Made by a program: the position numbers and the translations under genes. From Chitinophagaceae bacterium UBA4857 (lineage in GTDB: Bacteria > Bacteroidota > Bacteroidia > Chitinophagales > Chitinophagaceae), in the NCBI GenBank assembly GCA_002399735.1, contig DHEF01000008.1, forward strand, positions 21,921 through 85,920: a stretch of DNA of 64,000 nucleotides. Direction: 5' to 3'. Below, piece after piece: positions 50,006 to 58,065 of this stretch. The notes beneath the pieces were generated by a model, which was not told the DNA's origin, did not search any database, and saw only the letters and a program-made list of their open reading frames with translations. How positions within the stretch are numbered: the first letter of the stretch is position 1; each line of letters starts with the position of its first letter.

Positions 50006-52714
50006 TTATTTAGCTTTTATTAATTTTTCGGAAAACACTTCGCCATTTGTAGTAATAATATGAATATGATACATTCCTTTTAGCAGGTTTTCCAACGTTA
50101 TTGTAATAGATCTATTGGAAGCCTTTAATGTTTTTACTACACGGCCTGTTATATCTAAGAGCCTGATAGTTTCATTACCTGCCAATCCGTTAACAGTTAC
50201 CAATTGATTAGCAGGATTGGGATAAATACTTATAGTATTGTTAGTATTGAAAGCTACTTGTTTAATATAAGAGTATTCAGATTTCCCATCTAAATCAACT
50301 TGCTTTAAACGATAGTAGTTGATGCCTTTGAGTGGTGCCTGGTCGACGAAGGAATAGTCTGTTTTTTGATTACTGTTAGACACTTTACTATTCTCAAATG
50401 CCAAATTTGTCCAGTTATTCGAATCGTCACTTCGTTGTATGTAAAACCCGTTGTTATTGTTTTCGCTTGTGGTTGACCATTGCAGCAAAGTTTTGTTGCC
50501 ATTTTTTATTGCATCAAAATTTGCCAGTGTAACGGGTAATGGGAAGTAATAACGTACATAAAAATCTTCTACTTCTCCGTTGGTTAAACTCGCCCCGCCA
50601 TCCATTCCTTTAACTAAAATATGGTCTTCTGCCGTTGCAACTACCCTAATGCCACCTGTATTTGCACCAACAGCAGTACCGGTTACCGGAATGGTAACAT
50701 CAAAACTGGCTGTAGCGGCTGAACCATTGTGAATGACAGTGCCTGTGTAAAAAACGTCTTCGTCATCAATAAACCTTCCATTACCATCTACATCATACCA
50801 AACAGCCCAATACACAGGTTTAGCTACACCGGTACCGTTAACAGTTACCTGAAAACTATAGGTTTGCGCCCCTTTTACAATAAACGGATTAGATAAAGTT
50901 CCGTCACCACTTACTGGTGATCCGGCCGAATAAATTTTTAACCCATCCGCACCGTCATTAGTGTTAGTAGCACATTCTACAGTAGGGAAATCATTACCCA
51001 ACCAAGCCTGATTATTGGCTGCAGTTGTGGCTGAAGCTGGCGTCCATCGAGCGGGATTTAAGTTTCCAAAGTCATGTTGTTGCATGGTAATATCAGCACT
51101 TGAAATACATCCATCCACATTTAAAGTATAACGTGCTGTTACAGGACCTGGGCCAGTAACGGATGTTATGGTACCGGAACTGTTGATAATAGCATTGCTA
51201 CTTAATATACTAAAGGAACCTACATTATTATTGGTAAGTAAAGTAATTGGGGCGGCAGCGCATATTATGTCAGGAGTATTTAAAATATTTGCCCTGGCGG
51301 GAGCTGAACAAAGGTCTAAAGCAGCAGTTGAAAAACTGTAAGAAGGAACAGTAAGGTCTCCAGTAGCCCCATCTCCCATACTGCCATTAACTTTATGTCC
51401 TACATAGCCGTAATTACCCGTACACTGTTTTACCAGAATAGTGGTATGCCCGCCGCTTTCTACTGCCATTATTTTATCCACTTCATTAATACCTGATGGG
51501 TGAGGAGTAGGATCATTATAGAAGGTACTGCCTAAGCCCAACATGTTTAAGGCATTAACACCCCAGCTATATACCTTTCCGTCAAACGTTAAAGTGTTAA
51601 TAGCTGCATAATAGCCATCATGCTCCTGCGGGCTTATCCATGCAACATTAGTAAGAAAATCGCCGGATGTAGCTGACTTTTGAACCTGAACCCAGTTTTT
51701 TTGTTCGGCAAATGGTGTAGTTGTATGGCTAAGAAATGCACCTAGCTCCTTGCTTCTGTTACTACCAAGGGAGTAAACCCTCCCTGTGGTAGTTAGCATA
51801 TAATAGGTTACAGTGTGTTTATCAATATTGGTGTTTTCCCTTCGGTCATAGCTTTGTGTCATGCCTATCATTTTAGGTGTGCCGGGTAGGTTTTGCATTG
51901 GTGTAGCATAAGTCAGAGGTGCCATATCTGAGCCATTACCCAAATAACATCTTTCACCCCAGGTCCAAACAGTACCGTCACTTTTTAAGGCCATTAAAGA
52001 ATAGGAGCTTCCTCTTACTGCTACCACATCAGACAAAAATGGATTTCCGGTTTGATTAGTTTTTACCCGATGCCAGTAGGTATGCTGGGAAGCCTGATCA
52101 TCTGTGCCGTCACCATTTTTTAGTCCTATTGTTGAGAGTACCCAAACTTCGCCGTTGCAAGTAACAAGTACCAAGGTTTTATAGCTACCAAAAAGCATTT
52201 TTACATTGCCTGGCAACACCCCTGTAGGAAGACCTGTAGCATTACCGCTAATATTTAAACGTGTCATTGTATTTGTGCTTTTTATGTCAGATGAAACCAG
52301 TATACCCGGAGTACCCCATACATAAAGACCATTAGTAGTGAGAACACAATGTTGAACATTGTTCATATCCCGTGACCCGGCAGTAAAGCGTAAAATATCA
52401 CCCACTAAAGGATACCTAATATTATTTAATTCTACTGGTGTGCGAACGTTATCTAATCCATTATAATTCATCCGTTCGCCCCAAACTAATACCTTACCAT
52501 TTGCCTGACGAGCCATGGTACTATGAAAAGTAGACACCATGTTATCATACTCTATGGTGTTAGGATTACTACTATTTAAAAATGAATTACTAAAGTCAGT
52601 GTTAGCACACCCGACCGGAGGAGGTGTGCAGTTTTGTGCTGATACTGATTTGTGTAGTAATAATGTCACACTTATACAGACAATGAATAAGATATGTGTA
52701 TTTACTTTTGTCAT
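50006..52714 (-). CDS. Type IX-secreted RCC1-repeat protein with GEVED and sorting domains
   Basis: 902 residues. Signal peptide (LLLHKSVSAQ, about residue 27). Residues 45-450 hold RCC1-like propeller blades (GKVLVWGERMNYNGLD, DGTVWTWGERCYLGNGS, TGRVYSLGSNRSKELG, DGKVYSWGVNALNMLGLG). About 590-690 is a GEVED domain (WYDVDGNGRFIDDEDVFYTG ... GEVEDFYVRYY), then a LPVTLANFDA fibronectin-like domain, then a type A sorting domain (SIYPNPANQLVTVNG ... GMYHIHIITTNGEVFSEKLIKAK). It is exported by type IX secretion and anchored or released at the surface; an adhesin-like role is inferred. Ties to gldJ/porV in this window. Confidence 0.88.
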   Translation of the reverse strand: MTKVNTHILFIVCISVTLLLHKSVSAQNCTPPPVGCANTDFSNSFLNSSNPNTIEYDNMVSTFHSTMARQANGKVLVWGERMNYNGLDNVRTPVELNNIRYPLVGDILRFTAGSRDMNNVQHCVLTTNGLYVWGTPGILVSSDIKSTNTMTRLNISGNATGLPTGVLPGNVKMLFGSYKTLVLVTCNGEVWVLSTIGLKNGDGTDDQASQHTYWHRVKTNQTGNPFLSDVVAVRGSSYSLMALKSDGTVWTWGERCYLGNGSDMAPLTYATPMQNLPGTPKMIGMTQSYDRRENTNIDKHTVTYYMLTTTGRVYSLGSNRSKELGAFLSHTTTPFAEQKNWVQVQKSATSGDFLTNVAWISPQEHDGYYAAINTLTFDGKVYSWGVNALNMLGLGSTFYNDPTPHPSGINEVDKIMAVESGGHTTILVKQCTGNYGYVGHKVNGSMGDGATGDLTVPSYSFSTAALDLCSAPARANILNTPDIICAAAPITLLTNNNVGSFSILSSNAIINSSGTITSVTGPGPVTARYTLNVDGCISSADITMQQHDFGNLNPARWTPASATTAANNQAWLGNDFPTVECATNTNDGADGLKIYSAGSPVSGDGTLSNPFIVKGAQTYSFQVTVNGTGVAKPVYWAVWYDVDGNGRFIDDEDVFYTGTVIHNGSAATASFDVTIPVTGTAVGANTGGIRVVATAEDHILVKGMDGGASLTNGEVEDFYVRYYFPLPVTLANFDAIKNGNKTLLQWSTTSENNNNGFYIQRSDDSNNWTNLAFENSKVSNSNQKTDYSFVDQAPLKGINYYRLKQVDLDGKSEYSYIKQVAFNTNNTISIYPNPANQLVTVNGLAGNETIRLLDITGRVVKTLKASNRSITITLENLLKGMYHIHIITTNGEVFSEKLIKAK

Positions 52715-52742
52715 CTTGATTTTGGTATTAATATTTGGTTAG

Positions 52743-53183
52743 CACTGCTTACTTAAAGTATTACATGCAGTATGTTTTATTTTTATAGATTAGTAAGTTT
52801 CTTTGTTAAAAGATTTTTGCCCAACTAATTCAGCCTATTAAGCAACAATATTGTTTATAAAACCCTCTACAACGTCTGTTATAAATAAAAAGTAAAAGAT
52901 TGGACAATAAGAATATTATCCAATTCTTGATTTTCCTTAACCGTTTAAACAATAATTAAGAAGGTGTTGCTTTTCATGATGAATATTGAGAGTTTTTACC
53001 TTTTTTTTCAATGAGGTTTGATATAAAGTTTTATTTATTAAGTTTTATTATAAATTGACAATGCAAAATTTTACAATTTTGTATATTTAAATTGTAGTTA
53101 CTTTTTTAAACTTTGTGGCTTTTTAGCTACAAAAGCAATACCCAGTACCAAAAAATATATATTGCTCATTGATAGAATAAGTT
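52743..53183. other. Divergent control region, RCC1 protein / sensor kinase
   Basis: A 440-nt AT-rich gap with no ORF or known repeat. An AAAATTTTACAATTTT palindrome lies near 53067. No confident promoter box. Confidence 0.4.
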
Positions 53184-56100
53184 ATGAAATTGAAAAGCTG
53201 TTTATCAATCGCTTTCTGGTTTAACACCCTAAACGTATGCATTGGCCAAACTTTTGATTACAGGGTTACTAACTATAATACTGAGAATGGGCTACCACAG
53301 AACAGTGTAAAGGATATTAAAATTGACAAAGCAGGTTATTGCTGGTTATCTACAGAAATGGGATTGGTACGTTATGATGGTAGAAGTTTTCAAATTTTTA
53401 CATCTTCTGATATTGAAGGACTAAATACCGATAGGATACAGTCATTGTTTTACACCATCGATGGAACTTTATTAGCAAAGGGAGAAAATCGTCAGATTAT
53501 TGAAATACATAAGCTATCACAACATGAAGCGCCCATTCCGAGGGTTAATAAAAACCAAAGTATAATACCTATACATGCTGGTTACGCTATATATAAAAAA
53601 TCAACCGACCAACTAATAAAAGAACTTGGTAAAAAAAATCACTCGGTTAATTTTTCCTATATCTATACAACCGACCATGGTGTATATGTAACTGTAAAAA
53701 ATCATCTTTTTTATATTGCTAATGAAAAGATTAATGTTGTAGATACTATACACGCAAAAGAATATGAAAGAACGACTTTAGTAGAAGACATGGTTATTGC
53801 CATACAACCTAAACGTAAATTGATTGCCTGGCATAAAGGACGCTTATTACCAAATATTACGAAGATTGAAGGCGATATTATGGAGGAGTCCGGTATCCAA
53901 GAAAATTTATTACGTGTAACGTGGGGCTCAGAAGGAACTTATTTATACACAGGTAAAAATATTTACCGACTTTATATAAAAAATGGATTAATATACAGTG
54001 AAAGGGTAATAAAAAACATTGAAATTCAAGGCTTTTCAGCTATACATTACCTCAAGAAAGAAAATAAGTATTTGATAGGCTCCAATACACACGGCCTTTT
54101 TATTGTTCAACCCTCGGTATTTGATTATCCTTTTGTTCCCGACTACCAGTATGATAATAGCTTTTATACACAACTAAAACTGAATGAGCAAGAATTACTA
54201 ACCAGAAATCTTTGTTATAATAGCTCTAATAGTTTACCTAAAATATATCCATTAAATATAAAACCTAACCGTGCTGCCTTTATGGATAAAAGTGGTTTTA
54301 TTTATACTGATGTAGACTATAATCTTTGTAAGTACAATATAAAAACTAAAAGAAACGATTCAATAATTATACTTGACAGTAGATTAAGGGCAATTTTCCC
54401 TGACCATAAAACCGATGATATATATTTTATTACCCGTTATTTTTTTGGAACGCTTAAAAAAAACAATACGGTTATGATGAAGAAATTACCTGACAGCATT
54501 TCTGTGACAACAGGTTTGCAACTTGATGATGACTTGTTTCTTTTAGGTACTAATCAGGGGCTTAAGTGGTACAATTATTCAACCAACACTTTTTCACATC
54601 ATATTTTAGACTCTATCAATATCTGGTCATTACATAAAGACAATAACAATCGAGTTTGGATAGGCAGTTATGGGAAAGGTTTTTTTTTATACAATAAGCG
54701 TAAATTATCTGCATTTCCATTTGGACCTAGAAATTCATTAAAAACCGTACATTCTTTTATTGACGACGGAAGAGGAAACTTCTGGTTGCCTACTAATAAT
54801 GGCCTTTTTAAAGTAGCGCATTCTGCATTATTAGCTTATGCAGCTGGCAATACTGAAGATGTTTATTTTTATATGTACCACAAGGATGACGGCTTACGAA
54901 GCAACGAGTTTAATGGAGGTTGTACACCATCCTATATATGGTTTGGAGATAGTATACTTTCACTTCCATCTATTAACGGTTTGGTATGGTTTTATCCGCA
55001 AAAAACATCACCCGTCTTTGCCAGTAATGATATTTATATTGATAATCTTATTTTAAATGGCAACAAGGCATCTCTTAATACAATTGCAAAACTCCAACCC
55101 GGAAGTCATTTGTTGGAAATAACTATAAGTTGTCCATACTATGGAAATAAAGAAAATCTTTCTATTGATTACAGGATAGAAGGGACAGGCTCGTCCTGGC
55201 AAAAATTAAATGAAGATAACAGAGTGATTATTCAGAATTTACCTTTTGGAAATTATAATCTGGTGTTTAGAAAAGTTGAAGAGAATAATCATTCCAAATA
55301 TTATTACCTTAAAGTTCCAATATTAATAGACCCTTTTTTTTATAACACCTGGTGGTTTTATTCATTACTTATATTAACACTCATTAGTGGGTTGTATTTG
55401 TTTACACAATGGCGTACAAAAAAGTTAAAAATACGTGCACATAGTTTGGAACAAAAAATTCAGGAAAGAACAGATGAATTAAGTAAGACCGTTTTTGAGC
55501 TTACCCAATCAAAATTGCAATTACAGGAAAGTAATAGTATGAAAGACAGGATGGTTTCAATGGTATTACACGATTTGAGATCGCCTTTAAGGTTTTTAGA
55601 AATGTTGAGTACACGGCTTGCAAAAAACCATAAAGCACTTACTGAACAATCCGTTTCAGAACGTTTAGCTGAGATTAAAAACAGTGCCAGTTCAATATAC
55701 GGTTACACGAATCAATTTCTTGCCTGGACAAGTACCCAAAATGGTTTATACAAGTTAAGAATAGAAAATGTGGATTTGAATACAATTTTTTTAAACATCC
55801 AGGAACTTTATTTGGAGATAGCCCGTTATCAGAAAAACACATTAACTATTACGCCAACTAAGTTAATGTGCAAAACCGATCCAGAATTATTAACAGCCAT
55901 TTTACGTAACCTGGTTGATAACTCTATAAAATACACATACAATGGCAATATTCATATGCTTGCAAACATGAGCGAAGAGAATATTTATATATCTGTAACA
56001 GATACCGGTACCGGTATGAGCCAAGAATTAATTGATACTTTTACAGGAAATAAAGAGGCCGGCAAAGCTGGCATTGGTAGTACATTAATACAAGATTTAT

Positions 56101-56216
56101 TAAACAAAATTGGAGGGAGATTATTTTTAGAAAGCGAGATAGGTAAAGGAACAGTTTTTACGATACAGCTCCCCCGTTATTTTCAGCAAGACCATATAAT
56201 TGAGCCATTCGGCTAA
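53184..56216 (+). CDS. Sensor histidine kinase with periplasmic propeller (Reg_prop/Y_Y_Y)
   Basis: 1010 residues. Signal peptide (CIGQ, about residue 22), then two-component propeller blades (YNTENGLPQNSVKDIKIDKAGYCWLSTEMGLVRYDG; HKDNNNRVWIGSYGKGFFLY; DDGRGNFWLPTNNGLFK), a Y_Y_Y domain (about 630-710), one membrane helix (about 723-742), a coiled-coil, then kinase: H-box MVLHDLRSPL (His796), N-box RNLVDNSIKY, G1 DTGTGMS, G2 GKAGIGSTLI. No receiver or AraC domain, unlike the hybrid regulators of this class. The partner is the convergent response regulator, whose gene overlaps its 3' end by 59 nt. Confidence 0.92.
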   Translation: MKLKSCLSIAFWFNTLNVCIGQTFDYRVTNYNTENGLPQNSVKDIKIDKAGYCWLSTEMGLVRYDGRSFQIFTSSDIEGLNTDRIQSLFYTIDGTLLAKGENRQIIEIHKLSQHEAPIPRVNKNQSIIPIHAGYAIYKKSTDQLIKELGKKNHSVNFSYIYTTDHGVYVTVKNHLFYIANEKINVVDTIHAKEYERTTLVEDMVIAIQPKRKLIAWHKGRLLPNITKIEGDIMEESGIQENLLRVTWGSEGTYLYTGKNIYRLYIKNGLIYSERVIKNIEIQGFSAIHYLKKENKYLIGSNTHGLFIVQPSVFDYPFVPDYQYDNSFYTQLKLNEQELLTRNLCYNSSNSLPKIYPLNIKPNRAAFMDKSGFIYTDVDYNLCKYNIKTKRNDSIIILDSRLRAIFPDHKTDDIYFITRYFFGTLKKNNTVMMKKLPDSISVTTGLQLDDDLFLLGTNQGLKWYNYSTNTFSHHILDSINIWSLHKDNNNRVWIGSYGKGFFLYNKRKLSAFPFGPRNSLKTVHSFIDDGRGNFWLPTNNGLFKVAHSALLAYAAGNTEDVYFYMYHKDDGLRSNEFNGGCTPSYIWFGDSILSLPSINGLVWFYPQKTSPVFASNDIYIDNLILNGNKASLNTIAKLQPGSHLLEITISCPYYGNKENLSIDYRIEGTGSSWQKLNEDNRVIIQNLPFGNYNLVFRKVEENNHSKYYYLKVPILIDPFFYNTWWFYSLLILTLISGLYLFTQWRTKKLKIRAHSLEQKIQERTDELSKTVFELTQSKLQLQESNSMKDRMVSMVLHDLRSPLRFLEMLSTRLAKNHKALTEQSVSERLAEIKNSASSIYGYTNQFLAWTSTQNGLYKLRIENVDLNTIFLNIQELYLEIARYQKNTLTITPTKLMCKTDPELLTAILRNLVDNSIKYTYNGNIHMLANMSEENIYISVTDTGTGMSQELIDTFTGNKEAGKAGIGSTLIQDLLNKIGGRLFLESEIGKGTVFTIQLPRYFQQDHIIEPFG

Positions 56217-56814
56217 CCTCAATTAGGTTTGAAACTTCTAATTTTTCAAAAATTCTGGCTTTTAAAGAACTAGCCGTAGAAGCACTGATATTAAGTTCAT
56301 TGGCAATTTCTAACGGTCCATTACCTTTTAAGAGTAATAAAAGCACTTCCATTTCTCTTGTTGAAAGTTTTTCGAATGGATTATTAATTTGGCTATCGCT
56401 GCCAACTAGTAAGGATATATCTTGTAATTGGGTGGAAGAAATATACTTCTTCCCTAATGAAATATTACGGATCGCTTTTACCATATCATCATCAGAAGCA
56501 TCCTTCTGAAGGTATCCATACACTCCTGATGCTAATAAACGTCTGGCAAAAACAGCTTCCGGATTTACGCTAATTACCAGTATGCGTAGTTTAGGTTGTA
56601 AAGAAAGCGCCTGTGGAATTAACTGCATGATATTTACTCCAGGCATATTGAGGTCGGTAATCATCATATGGTAAGTTTCCTGTTTAAGCTTTTCAAACAG
56701 ATCTATACCGTTGGTTGCAAAACTAATATTACACTTACCCAACACGTCTTCTGTAAGCATTTTTATCCCAAATCGAACGGGCAAATGATCATCGGCAATT
56801 AAAACACTTAGCAA
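56158..56814 (-). CDS. NarL/LuxR-type response regulator
   Basis: 218 residues. Receiver: Asp8-Asp9, phospho-acceptor Asp54 (MITDLNMPG), Lys104 (YLQKDAS). Then a LuxR-type HTH (about 148-205): LSTREMEVLLLLLKGNGPLEIANELNISASTASSLKARIFEKL. The last 19 codons and stop lie antisense to the end of the kinase gene. The location suggests it is the cognate regulator of that kinase even though the genes converge. A TACTTTTG -7 box lies 27 nt upstream. Confidence 0.92.
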   Translation of the reverse strand: MLSVLIADDHLPVRFGIKMLTEDVLGKCNISFATNGIDLFEKLKQETYHMMITDLNMPGVNIMQLIPQALSLQPKLRILVISVNPEAVFARRLLASGVYGYLQKDASDDDMVKAIRNISLGKKYISSTQLQDISLLVGSDSQINNPFEKLSTREMEVLLLLLKGNGPLEIANELNISASTASSLKARIFEKLEVSNLIEVSRMAQLYGLAENNGGAVS

Positions 56815-56841
56815 GTCTTAAGTATTTGGTTTAATAATAAT

Positions 56842-56849
56842 CAAAAGTA
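56842..56849 (-). promoter_or_regulatory. -7 box of the response regulator
   Basis: TACTTTTG (TAnnTTTG) 27 nt upstream of the ATG. Confidence 0.45.
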
Positions 56850-56930
56850 GGAAATAAGAAACAGAATAGAATCTATTTTAAGTGTGCAGAAAATTTACCT
56901 GCTGCTATTTGAGTTTTACCAATATGCATT

Positions 56931-57040
56931 AAAACGGGTGAGGGATAGCAGCGGCATCCTTTTGCGAAGCGTGGCAATTGTGTTATTGGGGCAAAAGATA
57001 TAGCGAATAGCCCGACCCGAGGAACGAGGGGCACCCCATA
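56931..57040 (+). ncRNA. Flavo-1-like structured RNA (copy 2)
   Basis: Same conserved blocks as copy 1 (GCGGCATCCTTTTGCGAAGC, CAAAAGATATAGCGAA, AGCCCGACCCG) with CGGGT (56935-56939) pairing ACCCG (57015-57019). The apical loop differs in sequence and length (CAATTGTGTTATTG here). It lies between divergently placed ends with no gene directly downstream, so it is better read as a stand-alone RNA than as a leader. Confidence 0.55.
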
Positions 57041-57060
57041 AAACCATTCTATTTACTAAT

Positions 57061-57097
57061 AAAAAAAGCGCTTAGGTTTTATAACTAAGCGCTTTTC
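57061..57097. terminator. Terminator of the ileS operon
   Basis: AAGCGCTTAG/CTAAGCGCTT stem with A and T runs on either side. Confidence 0.9.
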
Positions 57098-57119
57098 ATT
57101 ATTAAGTTGTAAACAATTA

Positions 57120-58061
57120 TTATTTGTTCATATTTTGTTTTGCCTCGATGCTTAAAGTAGCATGTGGCACGGCACGTAAACGGGCTTTATCGATTAACTT
57201 ACCTGTAACGCGGCAAATACCATAGGTTTTGTTTTCGATACGCATGATGGCTTTTTCCAGGTGATCGATGAAAGTGATTTGACGGCTGGCCATTTGGCTT
57301 AGCTGCTCACGTTCCATACTTACACTACCATCTTCCATTGTCATGTAACGGGCTTCGTCCATATCGCCACCTTCATCGCGGCGGGTAATAAGCCCTTGCA
57401 GATATGCCAGCTCTTTTTTAGCGGCATCCAGTTTGCGCATAATAATTTCTCTAAACTCGGCCAGGTCGGCATCTGAATAACGGATAATATTTCCTGTTTG
57501 TTCCTGCATGGGGTCTAATACTGATTTTGTGAATTCGGGTTCATATCTAACCGCAGTACGGGTTGCTATTTTAGGCATAACAACTTTTGCGGGTTTTGGC
57601 GGTGCCTTTTTTACGACTGGTGTTGGCTTGGGTTTTACCGATACCAATGATTCAAATTCGTGTTCGGGCTTTTTGGGGGCTTCTTTTTTTGGAGCCGCTT
57701 CCTTTTTTGCTACAGCTGGTTCGGCTGCTTTTGCTACCGGTTTAGGAGCAGGTTTTGCTACTGCTTTTTCGGCCGGTTTAGCTACTGCCTTTTTAGGCGC
57801 AGGCTTGGGAGCTGGCTTTGCCGCTACTACTTTTTTAGGAGCGGGTTTGGGTGCTGCTTTTTTAGGCGCTGCTTTGGGGGCAGGCTTTGCTGCTGCTTTT
57901 TTAACTACAGGTTTTGCCGCTGCCTTTTTGGGCGCAGGCTTAGGAGCCGCTTTTTTAGCTACAGGTTTTACCGCTGCTTTTTTAGGAGCGGGTTTTGTTG
58001 CCTTTTTGGCGGCGGGTTTTGCCGCCGGCTTCTTTACTGCAGGTTTTTTCTTAGTTGCCAT
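57120..58061 (-). CDS. DksA/TraR-like protein with histone-H1-like N-terminal tail
   Basis: 313 residues. Residues 1-165 are almost only Ala, Lys and Pro (AAKPAPKKA repeats), like histone H1 or HctB tails, suggesting DNA or RNA binding. The C-terminal half has the DksA coiled-coil (EFREIIMRKLDAAKKELAYLQ, then MEREQLSQMASRQITFIDHLEKAIMRIENKTYGIC) and the start of the zinc-finger region. Only the first of the four zinc Cys remains; the others are Thr, Ser and Ala (CRVTG ... ATLSIEAK). Co-transcribed with ileS, 4 nt downstream. Its role in transcription is inferred from the fold. Confidence 0.85.
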   Translation of the reverse strand: MATKKKPAVKKPAAKPAAKKATKPAPKKAAVKPVAKKAAPKPAPKKAAAKPVVKKAAAKPAPKAAPKKAAPKPAPKKVVAAKPAPKPAPKKAVAKPAEKAVAKPAPKPVAKAAEPAVAKKEAAPKKEAPKKPEHEFESLVSVKPKPTPVVKKAPPKPAKVVMPKIATRTAVRYEPEFTKSVLDPMQEQTGNIIRYSDADLAEFREIIMRKLDAAKKELAYLQGLITRRDEGGDMDEARYMTMEDGSVSMEREQLSQMASRQITFIDHLEKAIMRIENKTYGICRVTGKLIDKARLRAVPHATLSIEAKQNMNK

Positions 58062-58065
58062 ACAA

